Source: Mucilaginibacter lappiensis (GTDB taxonomy: Bacteria > Bacteroidota > Bacteroidia > Sphingobacteriales > Sphingobacteriaceae). Taken from it: 64,000 bases of DNA. Shown here one piece after another: positions 8,637 through 17,753 of this stretch. The DNA lies in assembly GCF_900155965.1 (NCBI RefSeq), contig NZ_FTMG01000002.1, positions 1-64,000 on the forward strand, given 5' to 3'. How positions within the stretch are numbered: position 1 is the first letter of the stretch; each line of letters opens with the position of its first letter. The notes beneath the pieces are model-generated. The model was not told the origin of the DNA, made no database searches, and saw only the letters and a program-made list of their open reading frames with translations. The position numbers were made by a program, and so were the translations under genes.

Positions 8637-10292
8637 ATGAAAAACAAATACCATTCCCTGCTGGCCATAAGCGGCATTGCCCTGCTTGCCGGATGCAGCC
8701 AAAACAATAACGGCAGCAAAGAAACCGATAAAGCCATAACTCCAGATGAGATCAAATCGCACATAGCGGTACTGGCCAATGACTCGCTCCTGGGCCGTAA
8801 GCCTTTTACCGCCGGCGAAACCAAGGCGATCGCCTACATCTCGTCTGAGTTTAAAAAAGCTGGATTGGAGCCCGGCAATAACGGCAGTTATTTACAGGAT
8901 GTACCCATGGTAGAGATCACCAGCCATCCATCAGAAACCATGGAGATCAGCGGTGGTAAATCGCCTATAAGTCTCCATAAACTAACGGATTTTGTAACCT
9001 TTAGTCGCCGGGAAGTTGATTCGGTACAGCTTAAAAATTCTCCGCTTATTTTTGCAGGATACGGCATTGTGGCTCCCGAATATCACTGGAATGATTATGC
9101 AGGTCTTGACGTAAAAGGCAAAACAGTAGTAGTCCTGGTAAACGATCCTGGCTTTAAAAGCGGTGACCCCACCCTATTTAAAGGCGATACCATGACTTAT
9201 TATGGCCGTTGGACCTACAAATTTGAAGAGGCTGCTCGTCAAGGCGCTGCCGGTGTTATCATTGTGCACCAAACCGAGCCTGCCAGTTATGGCTGGGAGG
9301 TAGTATCCAACAGTAACTCAGGGGCCAAGCTCTACCTTACTCAAAAAGACAAGCATATGTCGCGCTGTAAAGTGGAAGGCTGGATCACGGAAGATGTTGC
9401 CAAAAAACTCTTTGCCGATGCGGGCATTACCGGCGATCTGCGCGCTATTGCCCGCAGCAAAAGCTTCAAGGCTGTTCCGCTTAACCGGTCGGTTTCTTTA
9501 ACCATTAATAACAAGCTTAAATATTCTACATCACATAATGTTATTGGTACCATTAAAGGCAGCACATCCCCCGGCGAATACATTTTGTATACCGCCCATT
9601 GGGATCACCTGGGCATTGGCAAGCCCGATGCCAAAGGCGATAGCATTTATAACGGCGCGGTGGATAATGCCAGTGGTGTAGCTGCTATTATCGGCGTAGC
9701 CAAAGCATTTCAACAGGCTAAAGAAAAACCAAAACGCTCCATTGTATTTTTAGCGGTAACCGCCGAAGAGCAGGGCTTACTGGGTTCTGAGTATTATGCC
9801 ACCCACCCTATTTATCCACTTAATAAAACCATTGCTGATCTGAACATGGATGCCCTGGGCAGCTATGGCGAAACCAAAGACATTGCCATCACCGGAAAAG
9901 GACAAAACGATCTGGAAGATTATGTGGCCGATATAGCCAAACAAGATGGCCTCACTACCGTGGGCGATCGTCACCCAGGTGCGGGCAGCTATTACCGGTC
10001 GGACCATTTTAACTTTGCCAAGCTGGGCGTTCCGGCGCTGGACATCAACAATGGCAGCATCAGCAAAACACAGGGTGCAACCTACGGCGAAGAAAAGCAA
10101 AAGGAATACAACGATCAACGCTATCATCAACCGGCAGATAATTATAGTGCGGATATGGACGCCACCGGTATGGCCCAGATAGCTGATATTCTTTACCGCA
10201 TAGGCACCAAACTCAGTAACGAAACCACCTTCCCCGGCTGGAAACCACATTCGGAATTTAAAGCTGTAAGGGATAAGTCATTAGGAAAATAA
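8637..10292 (+). CDS. M28-family zinc aminopeptidase, lipoprotein
   Basis: A 551-residue exported lipoprotein with lipobox LLAGC (Cys20). The M28 fold is interrupted by a PA (protease-associated) insert (about 120-290). The two-zinc ligand set is visible: HWDH, DNASG, the EE pair in TAEEQGLLG, D in LNMDALG and H in YRSDHFNF. It likely trims N-terminal residues from peptides in the periplasm or on the outer membrane. It stands alone between two terminators and has its own promoter. The exact peptide specificity cannot be read from the sequence. Confidence 0.9.
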   Translation: MKNKYHSLLAISGIALLAGCSQNNNGSKETDKAITPDEIKSHIAVLANDSLLGRKPFTAGETKAIAYISSEFKKAGLEPGNNGSYLQDVPMVEITSHPSETMEISGGKSPISLHKLTDFVTFSRREVDSVQLKNSPLIFAGYGIVAPEYHWNDYAGLDVKGKTVVVLVNDPGFKSGDPTLFKGDTMTYYGRWTYKFEEAARQGAAGVIIVHQTEPASYGWEVVSNSNSGAKLYLTQKDKHMSRCKVEGWITEDVAKKLFADAGITGDLRAIARSKSFKAVPLNRSVSLTINNKLKYSTSHNVIGTIKGSTSPGEYILYTAHWDHLGIGKPDAKGDSIYNGAVDNASGVAAIIGVAKAFQQAKEKPKRSIVFLAVTAEEQGLLGSEYYATHPIYPLNKTIADLNMDALGSYGETKDIAITGKGQNDLEDYVADIAKQDGLTTVGDRHPGAGSYYRSDHFNFAKLGVPALDINNGSISKTQGATYGEEKQKEYNDQRYHQPADNYSADMDATGMAQIADILYRIGTKLSNETTFPGWKPHSEFKAVRDKSLGK

Positions 10293-10307
10293 TAGCATTT
10301 AAAAACC

Positions 10308-10409
10308 CATGTCATTGCGAGCCAAGCGTGGCAATCTCGTAGCGTTTATATCGCGAATAGTATGTGCTCCCGACGAGATTGCTTCGTCGTTCCTCCCCGC
10401 AATGACATG
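10308..10409. repeat. Short interspersed inverted repeat, 102 bp
   Basis: The ends CATGTCATTGCG (10308-10319) and CGCAATGACATG (10398-10409) are perfect 12-bp inverted repeats. The interior has a second pair, GCAATCTCGT and ACGAGATTGC. This is the GTCATTGCGAG family of non-coding elements; a partial copy starts at 2051. Confidence 0.85.
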
Positions 10410-10438
10410 ATTTTTATAAGAGGGAGCTCCCCAAACTA

Positions 10439-10471
10439 AAAAATCCACCCCGTAACAGAAGGTGGATTTTT
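10439..10471. terminator. Bidirectional intrinsic terminator
   Basis: AAAAATCCACC (10439-10449) pairs with GGTGGATTTTT (10461-10471), an 11-bp stem with A and T tracts on both sides. It lies between the convergent M28 and TM2 genes. Confidence 0.75.
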
Positions 10472-10513
10472 CTTGATATATATACTTGAAACTATCAGCC
10501 CTAAAAGGTCTGT

Positions 10514-10876
10514 TTAGTTGCTCATTTTAGCGATGTTGAAGCTTTCGAAGGCCATTTCTTTATTATAATCGTTGGCGATATTTTTGTAGTTGATCAGGTC
10601 CACAATGGTTCCGATAAAGCAAAAACCGGCAGTAAAAAAGTAAACCAGGCCCATGCCTATCTGATCGGTCATGAAGCGTTGCACGCCTGATACACCTACA
10701 AAACCTAGTAAAGTAGCCAGCATAATATCCTGTGGGTTTCTTCTTTTACCTCCGTAAATGTTTATAAAATACCGCTGCTGATTTTCTGTTAATGCGGCTG
10801 TAGCCTGTTGTAAAACAGTAAATTCTTCGGTTGTCATGCCGTCGAACATCATATATGCGTTTGGGTAAGAGTTCAT
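10514..10876 (-). CDS. TM2-domain membrane protein
   Basis: A 120-residue protein whose C-terminal half is a TM2 domain: two hydrophobic helices (about 51-66 and 75-95) joined by a short turn with GVSGVQRFMTDQIGMGL, the hallmark GxHRFY-like region. The N-terminal half is polar and cytoplasmic, with an EEFTVLQQATAALTENQQ helix. Function is unknown for the family. It is monocistronic and faces a shared terminator. Confidence 0.8.
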   Translation of the reverse strand: MNSYPNAYMMFDGMTTEEFTVLQQATAALTENQQRYFINIYGGKRRNPQDIMLATLLGFVGVSGVQRFMTDQIGMGLVYFFTAGFCFIGTIVDLINYKNIANDYNKEMAFESFNIAKMSN

Positions 10877-11213
10877 CTTCGTAGCGTTTAAGGTTATCGT
10901 TTGTTTAATGATATAAAGATATTACGATAAGCAAAACGAGCCTATGAAAAACTGGTTAGCAGCGGAAACAAGTCGGTAAGCGGGATGGTTTTGGCGGTAA
11001 AAACCCATATATGCAGAGAAGATGCTTACAATTGCACGAATAGTGTTCGTGCCATGGCTTTTAAGATACTTATCAGGCTTATTTGTAAAATGTCTTTTTA
11101 AATCAATCGATGAATTAAAAAACATTGAAGTGTTTAAGCAACATATGTTTTAGAAAGCATAAATATTATACATAGTTTTAAATCTATCTTTACCTGTATT
11201 TAAAATACCATTT
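10877..11213. other. Gene-poor spacer between TM2 and FkbM genes
   Basis: A 337-base stretch, more AT-rich than its surroundings toward the right. It holds an open reading fragment on the plus strand (10931-11101) described separately and otherwise nothing I can name. TATCTTTA just before the FkbM gene resembles a -7 box with its last base changed. Confidence 0.4.
10931..11101 (+). pseudogene. Possible 3' remnant of a decayed gene
   Basis: Directly after a TAA the plus frame is open for 56 codons with no early ATG and ends at a TAA (11099-11101). The conceptual peptide looks protein-like rather than random: it contains AYEKLVSSGNKSVSGMVLAV, then KTHICREDAYNCTNSVRAMA, and ends with ILIRLICKMSF. 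The lack of a start and its abrupt 5' edge near the TM2 gene suggest the tail of a truncated gene. I cannot name the family; it may also be a chance open frame. Confidence 0.3.
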
Positions 11214-12014
11214 ATGGCTATAAACGACGCCCTATTAATTTTTTTTATAAAGAATAAATTGCGAGGCAAAGACAGACTATTCACTTTATTAGCCAAATTA
11301 GGATTTAGAAGGTTTATACTATTGAATGTGAAGTATGACATTCAATTACAATTAAACCCTAACGAGTATATTGATAACTTAATCATTAAGGAGGGTTTTT
11401 ACGAATCAGAAATTACTGAAGAAATATTTAAGCATTTACAATCAGATGGTATCTTTTGGGACATTGGCGCTAATATTGGGATCCATAGTATAGCGGTTAA
11501 AAAGAACTTTCCAAACTGCAAGGTTTATAGCTTTGAGCCAAACCCCAGTACATTAAGCTTGCTTTATGACAATATAAAACTTAACCACTTAGATATTCAA
11601 ATATGTGGTTTTGCGCTTTTTGATAAAATAGGTTCAATGACACTACATATAACAGATGGTAATTCAGGAATGACAACACTAACGCCCTGGCACGAAATCA
11701 AGTTCAATCAAGCTACCAAATGTTTAACAACAACCGGCGACACACTTGTATCAGAAAGCTTTGATGCTCCTACTGTTATAAAACTTGATACAGAAGGATC
11801 GGAATTACACGTTTTAAAAGGATGTAAAGAAATACTGAAAAACCCGGCCCTGAAGGCCATAATATTTGAAGCAGGCAGCGATTTGCTGGAAAACTTAGAC
11901 AATGACGAAACCGCTTTGCTTTTAAATGAATTTGCCTTTAAAAAGATAAAGCGATTAACCCGTAATGAAAATACACATCATGGTTTATCTAATTTTGTAG
12001 CATTAAAAGATTAG
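11214..12014 (+). CDS. FkbM-family SAM-dependent methyltransferase
   Basis: A 266-residue protein with the class I methyltransferase fold. The SAM-binding motif FWDIGANIGIHS is at residues 81-92, followed by VYSFEPNPSTLSLLYDNI and later VIKLDTEGSELHVLKG, all typical of the FkbM (Methyltransf_21) family that methylates hydroxyls on sugars or polyketides. The acceptor is unknown. The gene is visibly more AT-rich than the housekeeping genes around it and stands alone, compatible with acquisition from elsewhere, for example a former surface-glycan locus. Confidence 0.85.
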   Translation: MAINDALLIFFIKNKLRGKDRLFTLLAKLGFRRFILLNVKYDIQLQLNPNEYIDNLIIKEGFYESEITEEIFKHLQSDGIFWDIGANIGIHSIAVKKNFPNCKVYSFEPNPSTLSLLYDNIKLNHLDIQICGFALFDKIGSMTLHITDGNSGMTTLTPWHEIKFNQATKCLTTTGDTLVSESFDAPTVIKLDTEGSELHVLKGCKEILKNPALKAIIFEAGSDLLENLDNDETALLLNEFAFKKIKRLTRNENTHHGLSNFVALKD

Positions 12015-12043
12015 ATATGCTTGTTTTATATCAGTGGGCAAGT

Positions 12044-12412
12044 TTACCTGGCAGGAGCCGAGCGGTTATCTTTATCTTTAAACCGACACCCGAAACCCAG
12101 TCTGTCTCTACCTAAAACATAGATCCGGTGAAAAATAACGATCACTGCAGGAATGCCCAGCCAATGAGCGTGAAAGGAATTGCGGATGTCGCCGTGGAAC
12201 AAATAAATGATGGAATGCCCCAGTCCGCAGCCGGGACACCACTTAAATCCCATGAGTTTTAATGGACACAGCGTAAAATGCGATTCGGCGCCTGGCGTAC
12301 TAAAAGCCAGGGACAGCATAGCCGTTATCCAGAAAACCAGTTCAAAATATTTTGAAAAGAGCCTTTTAATCAACCTTGTTCGCTTTGTTATGGAACAGCA
12401 AAGATACAGCAA
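12044..12412 (-). CDS. DUF2752 membrane protein
   Basis: A small membrane protein recognised by the DUF2752 signature CPLKLMGFKWCPGCGLGHS, in which a CPxCG block precedes a hydrophobic helix (HWLGIPAVIVIFHRIYVLG). The longest frame, 122 residues, overlaps the upstream DUF4199 gene by 47 bases. A TTG codon overlapping the DUF4199 stop, or the internal ATG at MLSLAF, are likelier starts. Function of the family is unknown; the Cys pair suggests metal binding or redox, which is inference. Confidence 0.75.
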   Translation of the reverse strand: MLYLCCSITKRTRLIKRLFSKYFELVFWITAMLSLAFSTPGAESHFTLCPLKLMGFKWCPGCGLGHSIIYLFHGDIRNSFHAHWLGIPAVIVIFHRIYVLGRDRLGFGCRFKDKDNRSAPAR

Positions 12413-12779
12413 ACGCCAGTAACACGCCTACCAGCAAAGCGCCGAATATACGGCCAGACGATGCCTCCATTACATTGCTCATGGATACATGTGCGTAGCT
12501 AAAATATAATATGGTGGCAAAAACGGTTACAATACCACCCGCAATTAATATTTTAAAACTTTGTATCAGGGCTTCTAAAAAACCCATTTGACCTTTACAG
12601 TCGTTTTTACGATAACTGTAAATCCCTATAAATAATCCCAGGGCAGGGATCAGGAATGAAAAGTACTCCAGTGTGGCCACTTTTTCGTCGGTTGGTGAAA
12701 TACCAGAACCGTGCATCACAAACATCCATACTCCACTTAATACGCCAATGACAATACCCCAAATAATTGCATTCTTCAT
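12366..12779 (-). CDS. DUF4199 membrane protein
   Basis: A 137-residue protein with four hydrophobic segments (about 4-22, 40-56, 72-94 and 107-128), matching DUF4199, a Bacteroidota family of small membrane proteins of unknown role. It precedes and overlaps the DUF2752 gene, so the two are probably co-transcribed and translationally coupled. Confidence 0.8.
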   Translation of the reverse strand: MKNAIIWGIVIGVLSGVWMFVMHGSGISPTDEKVATLEYFSFLIPALGLFIGIYSYRKNDCKGQMGFLEALIQSFKILIAGGIVTVFATILYFSYAHVSMSNVMEASSGRIFGALLVGVLLAFAVSLLFHNKANKVD

Positions 12780-12895
12780 GGTTATAAAATTAGGTTAAAA
12801 CAATAGGTAGGCTATAATGATAAGTTTATTCAATTTACCATTAAAAAGTAATAATTCATAGAGATTGTTTCATTTTGGAGTAAAGATTTTTGGAA

Positions 12896-13040
12896 TAAAG
12901 AGCAAGGACTATGAGATGATTGGATCATTGGACCTTAGGGCTATTGAACCGTAATTCCAAAAAACTTATAATTCCAAAGGCATATGCTCCAAAAGTCTCA
13001 TAGTCCTAAAATCCAATAGTCTCCAAAAGTCCTATCATCT
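12896..13040. repeat. Self-complementary low-complexity spacer, block B
   Basis: GGACTATGAGA (12907-12917) is complementary to TCTCATAGTCC (12996-13006). Around them, words such as ATTGGACC, TTCCAAAA and TCCAAAAGTC recur in both orientations. It lies between divergent DUF4199 and mfd. Confidence 0.65.
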
Positions 13041-13063
13041 TTTTACATATATTTGCATCAGTT

Positions 13064-16000
13064 TTGAACATCCGTGATATTTTAGACAGATACAAGGCTG
13101 ATGACAGGATCAAAGCGTTGGCAACAGCCCTTAACGCTTCAAAAAATCCCAGAATACAGCTACGTGGTTTAGTCGGGTCAAGTGATTCGGCCATGGCGGT
13201 AGCATTGTATTTTTTGCAGCACAAGCACATGGTATTTGTACTGCCCGATCGTGAAGAGGCCGGCTTTTTTCAGGCTGATATTGAAAATCTTACCGGTAAA
13301 GAAGCCCTGCTTTTCCCCTCATCATACCGAAAACCCTTTGAGTTTACCCAGCCCGACAGCAGCAATGTACTAGCCCGTGCCGAAGTACTAAACGAGCTTA
13401 GCCACTCCACCGAGTTTGGTCAGCTGATTGTGACCTACCCGGAAGCGCTTGCCGAAAAGGTGATTGACCGCGCTTCACTTGAAAAAAACACGCTTGAGAT
13501 AGCTGTTGGCAGTAAACTGAGTATTGAGTTTATCAATGAGTTTTTAATTGAATACGATTTTGACCGCGTTGATTTCGTTTACGAGCCCGGGCAATTTTCT
13601 GTTCGCGGGGGTATTGTTGATATCTTCTCGTTTTCACACAACCTGCCCTACCGGGTGGAGTTTTTTGGGGACTTTATTGAGTCGATCCGCACGTTCGAAA
13701 TCGAAAGCCAGCTATCTGTTGAGCAGGTTAAAAGCATTACTATTGTACCTAATGTACAATCTAAATTTTTAACTGAAAGCAATATCTCCCTGCTGGAATA
13801 TGTAGAGCCCGGCACGCAGGTATGGATAAAAGATGTACAGTTTACGCTGGACATTATCCAAACCGGTTTTAAAAAAGCGGTAAATCTCTGGAAAGCGCTC
13901 TCTGCCGAAGAAAAAACGCAGAACCCGGAATGGATAGACCCCAAATTCGGCTTTACCGACGAAAAACTGATAGCCGATCAGCTGTTTGACTTCCCGGTGG
14001 TGGAGTTTGGCAAACAATTCTTCTATCAGCCCACAGCCTCCATCAATTTTGAGATGCGGCCGCAGCCATCTTTTAATAAAGATTTTACGCTGCTTATCCA
14101 CAACTTTAAAAACAACGAAGCCGATAAGATTGAGAACTTTATCCTTACCGATTCGGCCCGACAGGTGGAACGTTTATACGCTATCCTGGACGACCTGGAT
14201 AAAACCGTAAAGTTTACGCCCATCAGCGTTTCCATCCGTGAAGGTTTTGTGGACCAGGAACAAAAACTGGCCTGCTATACCGATCACCAGATATTTGATC
14301 GCTACTATAAATACAAACTCAAAAAAGGTTACCAGCGCTCACAAGCCATCACCCTGAAAGAGCTGCGCGACCTGAAACCCGGCGATTACGTTACCCATAT
14401 TGACCATGGTATTGGCAAATACGCCGGTCTGGAAAAGGTGGAGGTTAACGGCAAACAACAGGAAATGATCCGCTTGATTTACGCCGATAACGATTTGCTG
14501 TATGTAAACATCAACTCGCTTAATCGTATATCTAAATACAGCGGCAAAGAGGGCACCGTACCCAGGATGAATAAACTGGGAACCGATACCTGGGAACGTC
14601 TTAAGAAAACAACAAAAAAAAAAGTTAAGGACATAGCTCGCGACCTGATCAAGCTTTACGCCCTCCGTAAGGCCCAGCAAGGGAATGCTTTTTCGCCCGA
14701 TAGTTACCTGCAAACCGAGCTGGAGGCTTCTTTCCTTTATGAGGATACCCCGGACCAGGAAAAAGCTACTGCCGACTTTAAAAAGGACATGGAATCGCCG
14801 CATCCTATGGATCGACTGATTTGCGGGGATGTAGGTTTTGGTAAAACCGAGGTCGCCGTTCGCGCAGCATTTAAGGCTGTGGCCGATAGCAAGCAGGTGG
14901 CTATACTGGTGCCAACTACCATTTTAGCGGCGCAACACTACAAAACATTTACTGATAGGCTCAAGGGATTCCCGGCCAATATTGATTACATCAACCGGTT
15001 TAAAACCAGCCGGCAGATCAAGGATACTTTAGAAAAACTTAAGGAGGGTAAAGTTGATATCATTATTGGCACACACCGTCTGGTAAGCAAGGATGTGAAG
15101 TTCAAGGACCTGGGCCTGATGATCATCGACGAGGAGCAAAAGTTTGGTGTATCAACCAAAGAGAAGCTGAAACAAATGCGTGCCAATGTGGATACGTTGA
15201 CGCTCACCGCCACCCCAATTCCTCGTACATTGCATTTTTCATTAATGGGCGCGCGCGATCTTTCCATTATATCTACCCCGCCACCCAACAGGCAGCCCGT
15301 AGTTACCGAGTTGCATGTGTTTAACGATACACTGATCAAAGAGGCCGTGGAGTTTGAACTGGAACGCGGCGGACAGGTATTCTTTATCCATAACCGCGTG
15401 GCCGATCTGCCCCAATTAGGCGGCATGATCCATAAACTGGTACCCAAGGCCCGTATAGGTATAGCCCACGGTCAGTTGGAAGGCGACGCACTGGAAGATG
15501 TAATGCTGAAGTTTGTGAACCATGAGTACGATGTACTCGTAGCGACAACTATTATTGAAGCCGGTCTGGATATCCCGAATGCTAATACCATCATCATCAA
15601 TTACGCCCACATGTTTGGCCTGAGCGACCTGCACCAGATGCGCGGTCGTGTGGGACGAAGCAACAAAAAGGCTTATTGCTATCTGTTAAGTCCGCCACTA
15701 TCCACATTAACGAGCGAGGCCCGCAAACGCCTGAGCGCTATTGAAGAGTTCAGTGACCTGGGTAGCGGCTTTAACGTAGCCATGCGCGATCTGGACATCC
15801 GCGGCAGCGGTAACCTGCTGGGTGCCGAGCAAAGTGGTTTTATTGCCGAAATTGGTTTCGAGATGTACCATAAGATCCTGGACGAGGCCATACAGGAACT
15901 AAAGGAAGATGAATTTAAAGGTGTTTTCCCGGATGATAAACCACGACCGTTTATTTCCTTTACCCAAATTGATACCGACCTGGAGATCCTGATCCCGGAT

Positions 16001-16420
16001 GAGTATGTGACTAATATATCGGAGCGCTATAACCTGTATACCGAACTATCCAAACTGGAGAACGAGGTTGAACTATCCGCCTTTCAGCAGCAACTGCATG
16101 ACCGTTTTGGCAAAGTACCGCCGCAGGTTAACGATTTGCTGAACACCATGCGCATGCAATGGCTGGGCAAAGCCATTGGTTTTGAAAAGATCTCGCTTAA
16201 AAAGAATGTGCTGCGCGGCTATTTTATCACCAACCAGCAATCGCCCTATTTTGAATCGGACGCTTTTCGTAATGTGCTCACCTTTGTACAAAGCAACATG
16301 CGCCGCACCAATCTTAAAGAAGTAAAAAACACTTTGCGCCTGAGCATTGAAGGCGTAAACAGCATTGACCAGGCCGTGTTGTTTTTGAATGAAATTGTGG
16401 GTATGGTTGGGGTGGATTAG
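13064..16420 (+). CDS. mfd: Transcription-repair coupling factor Mfd
   Basis: Displaces RNA polymerase stalled at DNA lesions and recruits UvrA. The 1118-residue protein shows an N-terminal UvrB-homology region, the RNA-polymerase-interacting domain (PGDYVTHIDHGIGKYAGLEK, about residue 440), the SF2 motor with Walker A GDVGFGKTE (588-596) and Walker B DEEQKF, the helicase block MRGRVGRSNKKAYCYLL, and a C-terminal TRCF domain. The start is a TTG; no in-frame ATG fits the N-terminus. TATATTTG at 13048-13055 ends 8 bases before it, implying an almost leaderless message. Confidence 0.94.
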   Translation: MNIRDILDRYKADDRIKALATALNASKNPRIQLRGLVGSSDSAMAVALYFLQHKHMVFVLPDREEAGFFQADIENLTGKEALLFPSSYRKPFEFTQPDSSNVLARAEVLNELSHSTEFGQLIVTYPEALAEKVIDRASLEKNTLEIAVGSKLSIEFINEFLIEYDFDRVDFVYEPGQFSVRGGIVDIFSFSHNLPYRVEFFGDFIESIRTFEIESQLSVEQVKSITIVPNVQSKFLTESNISLLEYVEPGTQVWIKDVQFTLDIIQTGFKKAVNLWKALSAEEKTQNPEWIDPKFGFTDEKLIADQLFDFPVVEFGKQFFYQPTASINFEMRPQPSFNKDFTLLIHNFKNNEADKIENFILTDSARQVERLYAILDDLDKTVKFTPISVSIREGFVDQEQKLACYTDHQIFDRYYKYKLKKGYQRSQAITLKELRDLKPGDYVTHIDHGIGKYAGLEKVEVNGKQQEMIRLIYADNDLLYVNINSLNRISKYSGKEGTVPRMNKLGTDTWERLKKTTKKKVKDIARDLIKLYALRKAQQGNAFSPDSYLQTELEASFLYEDTPDQEKATADFKKDMESPHPMDRLICGDVGFGKTEVAVRAAFKAVADSKQVAILVPTTILAAQHYKTFTDRLKGFPANIDYINRFKTSRQIKDTLEKLKEGKVDIIIGTHRLVSKDVKFKDLGLMIIDEEQKFGVSTKEKLKQMRANVDTLTLTATPIPRTLHFSLMGARDLSIISTPPPNRQPVVTELHVFNDTLIKEAVEFELERGGQVFFIHNRVADLPQLGGMIHKLVPKARIGIAHGQLEGDALEDVMLKFVNHEYDVLVATTIIEAGLDIPNANTIIINYAHMFGLSDLHQMRGRVGRSNKKAYCYLLSPPLSTLTSEARKRLSAIEEFSDLGSGFNVAMRDLDIRGSGNLLGAEQSGFIAEIGFEMYHKILDEAIQELKEDEFKGVFPDDKPRPFISFTQIDTDLEILIPDEYVTNISERYNLYTELSKLENEVELSAFQQQLHDRFGKVPPQVNDLLNTMRMQWLGKAIGFEKISLKKNVLRGYFITNQQSPYFESDAFRNVLTFVQSNMRRTNLKEVKNTLRLSIEGVNSIDQAVLFLNEIVGMVGVD

Positions 16421-16424
16421 GGTA

Positions 16425-16916
16425 TTAATAGATACTGATGTCAAAATCATTTTGAGCAGAGGCAACAAAGCTTATCTGAGGAGCTACGACTTTGTCATAG
16501 ATATCATCTATTTTTCCATCAAAATTTATGTCTTTAAAGATAAGCCCACCAACTACACCCAAGGGCGACTGTATCGGGTGATTCCCTATATCCTGCTGAG
16601 ATTTAAAAACACCCACCGGAATGTATCCGTCGTAAACGTTTTTCTCGCTTCCTTTCTCAACAATAACATAGTATTTATTTAAAAGTCGCACGCTAAATTT
16701 AGCCATACCAGCCTGGTTGGTGGTTCCGGTATACTCAGGCGCATTATTAATCACAGAAGACGAATCGGTATATAGCCTTATCGCGGCTCCACTTGATGGA
16801 CTTCCAGTTCTACCGTCTGTTACTGTAATTTGAAAAGAGGCTGAACCATGTTTACTACAAGAAAACAGGAAAGATGCTAATATAGTGGCCAGCACATAAG
16901 ATTTAAGTTTTTTCAT
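16425..16916 (-). CDS. Putative lipoprotein with Ig-like carboxypeptidase-regulatory-type fold
   Basis: A 163-residue lipoprotein with a signal peptide ending in LFSC (Cys20). The following region (VTDGRTGSPSSGAAIRLYTD, then GTTNQAGMAKFSV) resembles the beta-sandwich of carboxypeptidase regulatory-like domains. A DINFDGKIDDIYD segment resembles a calcium-binding dockerin-like loop. The start is placed at MKKLKSYVL rather than seven codons upstream, giving a normal signal peptide. It overlaps nothing but ends only 4 bases from the convergent mfd stop. Function unknown. Confidence 0.65.
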   Translation of the reverse strand: MKKLKSYVLATILASFLFSCSKHGSASFQITVTDGRTGSPSSGAAIRLYTDSSSVINNAPEYTGTTNQAGMAKFSVRLLNKYYVIVEKGSEKNVYDGYIPVGVFKSQQDIGNHPIQSPLGVVGGLIFKDINFDGKIDDIYDKVVAPQISFVASAQNDFDISIY

Positions 16917-16957
16917 GACCGTTAAAAATACAAACAAAACCCTATTTCGATAAATAA

Positions 16958-16985
16958 AAAGAGCTTTCGAAAGCCCTTTTTATTT
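16958..16985 (-). terminator. Intrinsic terminator downstream of hpt
   Basis: On the minus strand a GGGCTTTCGAAAGCTC hairpin is followed by TTTTTATTTAT. It lies between hpt and the lipoprotein gene. Confidence 0.6.
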
Positions 16986-17064
16986 TGATTAAAGCGGCTT
17001 GCGAGGACACAAACCGCGGAGACAAATCAAATCCGAAATCGAACATCCCAATTCCGAAATACAA

Positions 17065-17601
17065 TTAAACCTTCTTATAAATATCTCTCAAATTCCTTCC
17101 CATTTCCTGGTAATCCAGCCCGTATCCTACAACAAATTCGTTCTCAATTTCAAAACCTACATATTTCAGTTCAGCAATCGGGCTTAGTAGTGCTGCTGGC
17201 TTCAGTAATAAAGAGCAAACCGCTATAGATGATGGGTTACGCTGTTTTAGTTTATCTATGAGATAGTGCACGGTATTGCCCGTATCTACAATATCCTCAA
17301 TGATCACAACGTCGCGGTCTTTAATATCCATGATCAAATCAATATCATCGCGAATCTTGAGCTTGCTGGTAGTTCCGCCATAGTAGGAGGCCAATTTAGT
17401 AAAGGCTATTTCGCAGGGTCTGTCAATTTGTTTGATGAGGTCAGCAATAAACAAAAAACTGCCGTTCAGCACGCCAACAAACACCGGTATACTATTTTGA
17501 TAATCAGCGTTTAATTGCTGACCAATAGCCGTTGTTCGTTCTATTATAGATTTTTCACTGATAAGGGGTTCAAATTCAAGATCGGCTATTTTAATTTTCA
17601 T
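17065..17601 (-). CDS. hpt: Hypoxanthine phosphoribosyltransferase
   Basis: Salvages hypoxanthine and guanine to IMP and GMP using PRPP. The 178 residues match the usual size. The PRPP-binding motif VVIIEDIVDTGNT is at residues 98-110, preceded by the VGVLNGSFLF loop, and ends with VGYGLDYQEMGRNLRDIYK, typical of bacterial HPRTs. It is transcribed alone and followed by a hairpin terminator. Confidence 0.94.
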   Translation of the reverse strand: MKIKIADLEFEPLISEKSIIERTTAIGQQLNADYQNSIPVFVGVLNGSFLFIADLIKQIDRPCEIAFTKLASYYGGTTSKLKIRDDIDLIMDIKDRDVVIIEDIVDTGNTVHYLIDKLKQRNPSSIAVCSLLLKPAALLSPIAELKYVGFEIENEFVVGYGLDYQEMGRNLRDIYKKV

Positions 17602-17753
17602 AAATGGGGGTTACTTTAATGTTTGGGGGCATTTTCAACTACGGTATGCTAAGTAATTACATACACATTACGATTTTCGCCCTAAAATAGTATAAATCGC
17701 TTACAATAGCATCAAAATAATTATACTGCATATAATGTATCTTTGCCCTCCAT

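Noticed and set aside
10922..11125. 67-codon open frame on the minus strand upstream of the TM2 gene
   Set aside because: It is the antisense of the more protein-like plus-strand fragment at 10931-11101 and shows no family or start signal.
16389..16682. 97-codon plus-strand frame at the end of mfd
   Set aside because: Antisense to a lipoprotein gene with a clear signal peptide; no independent support.
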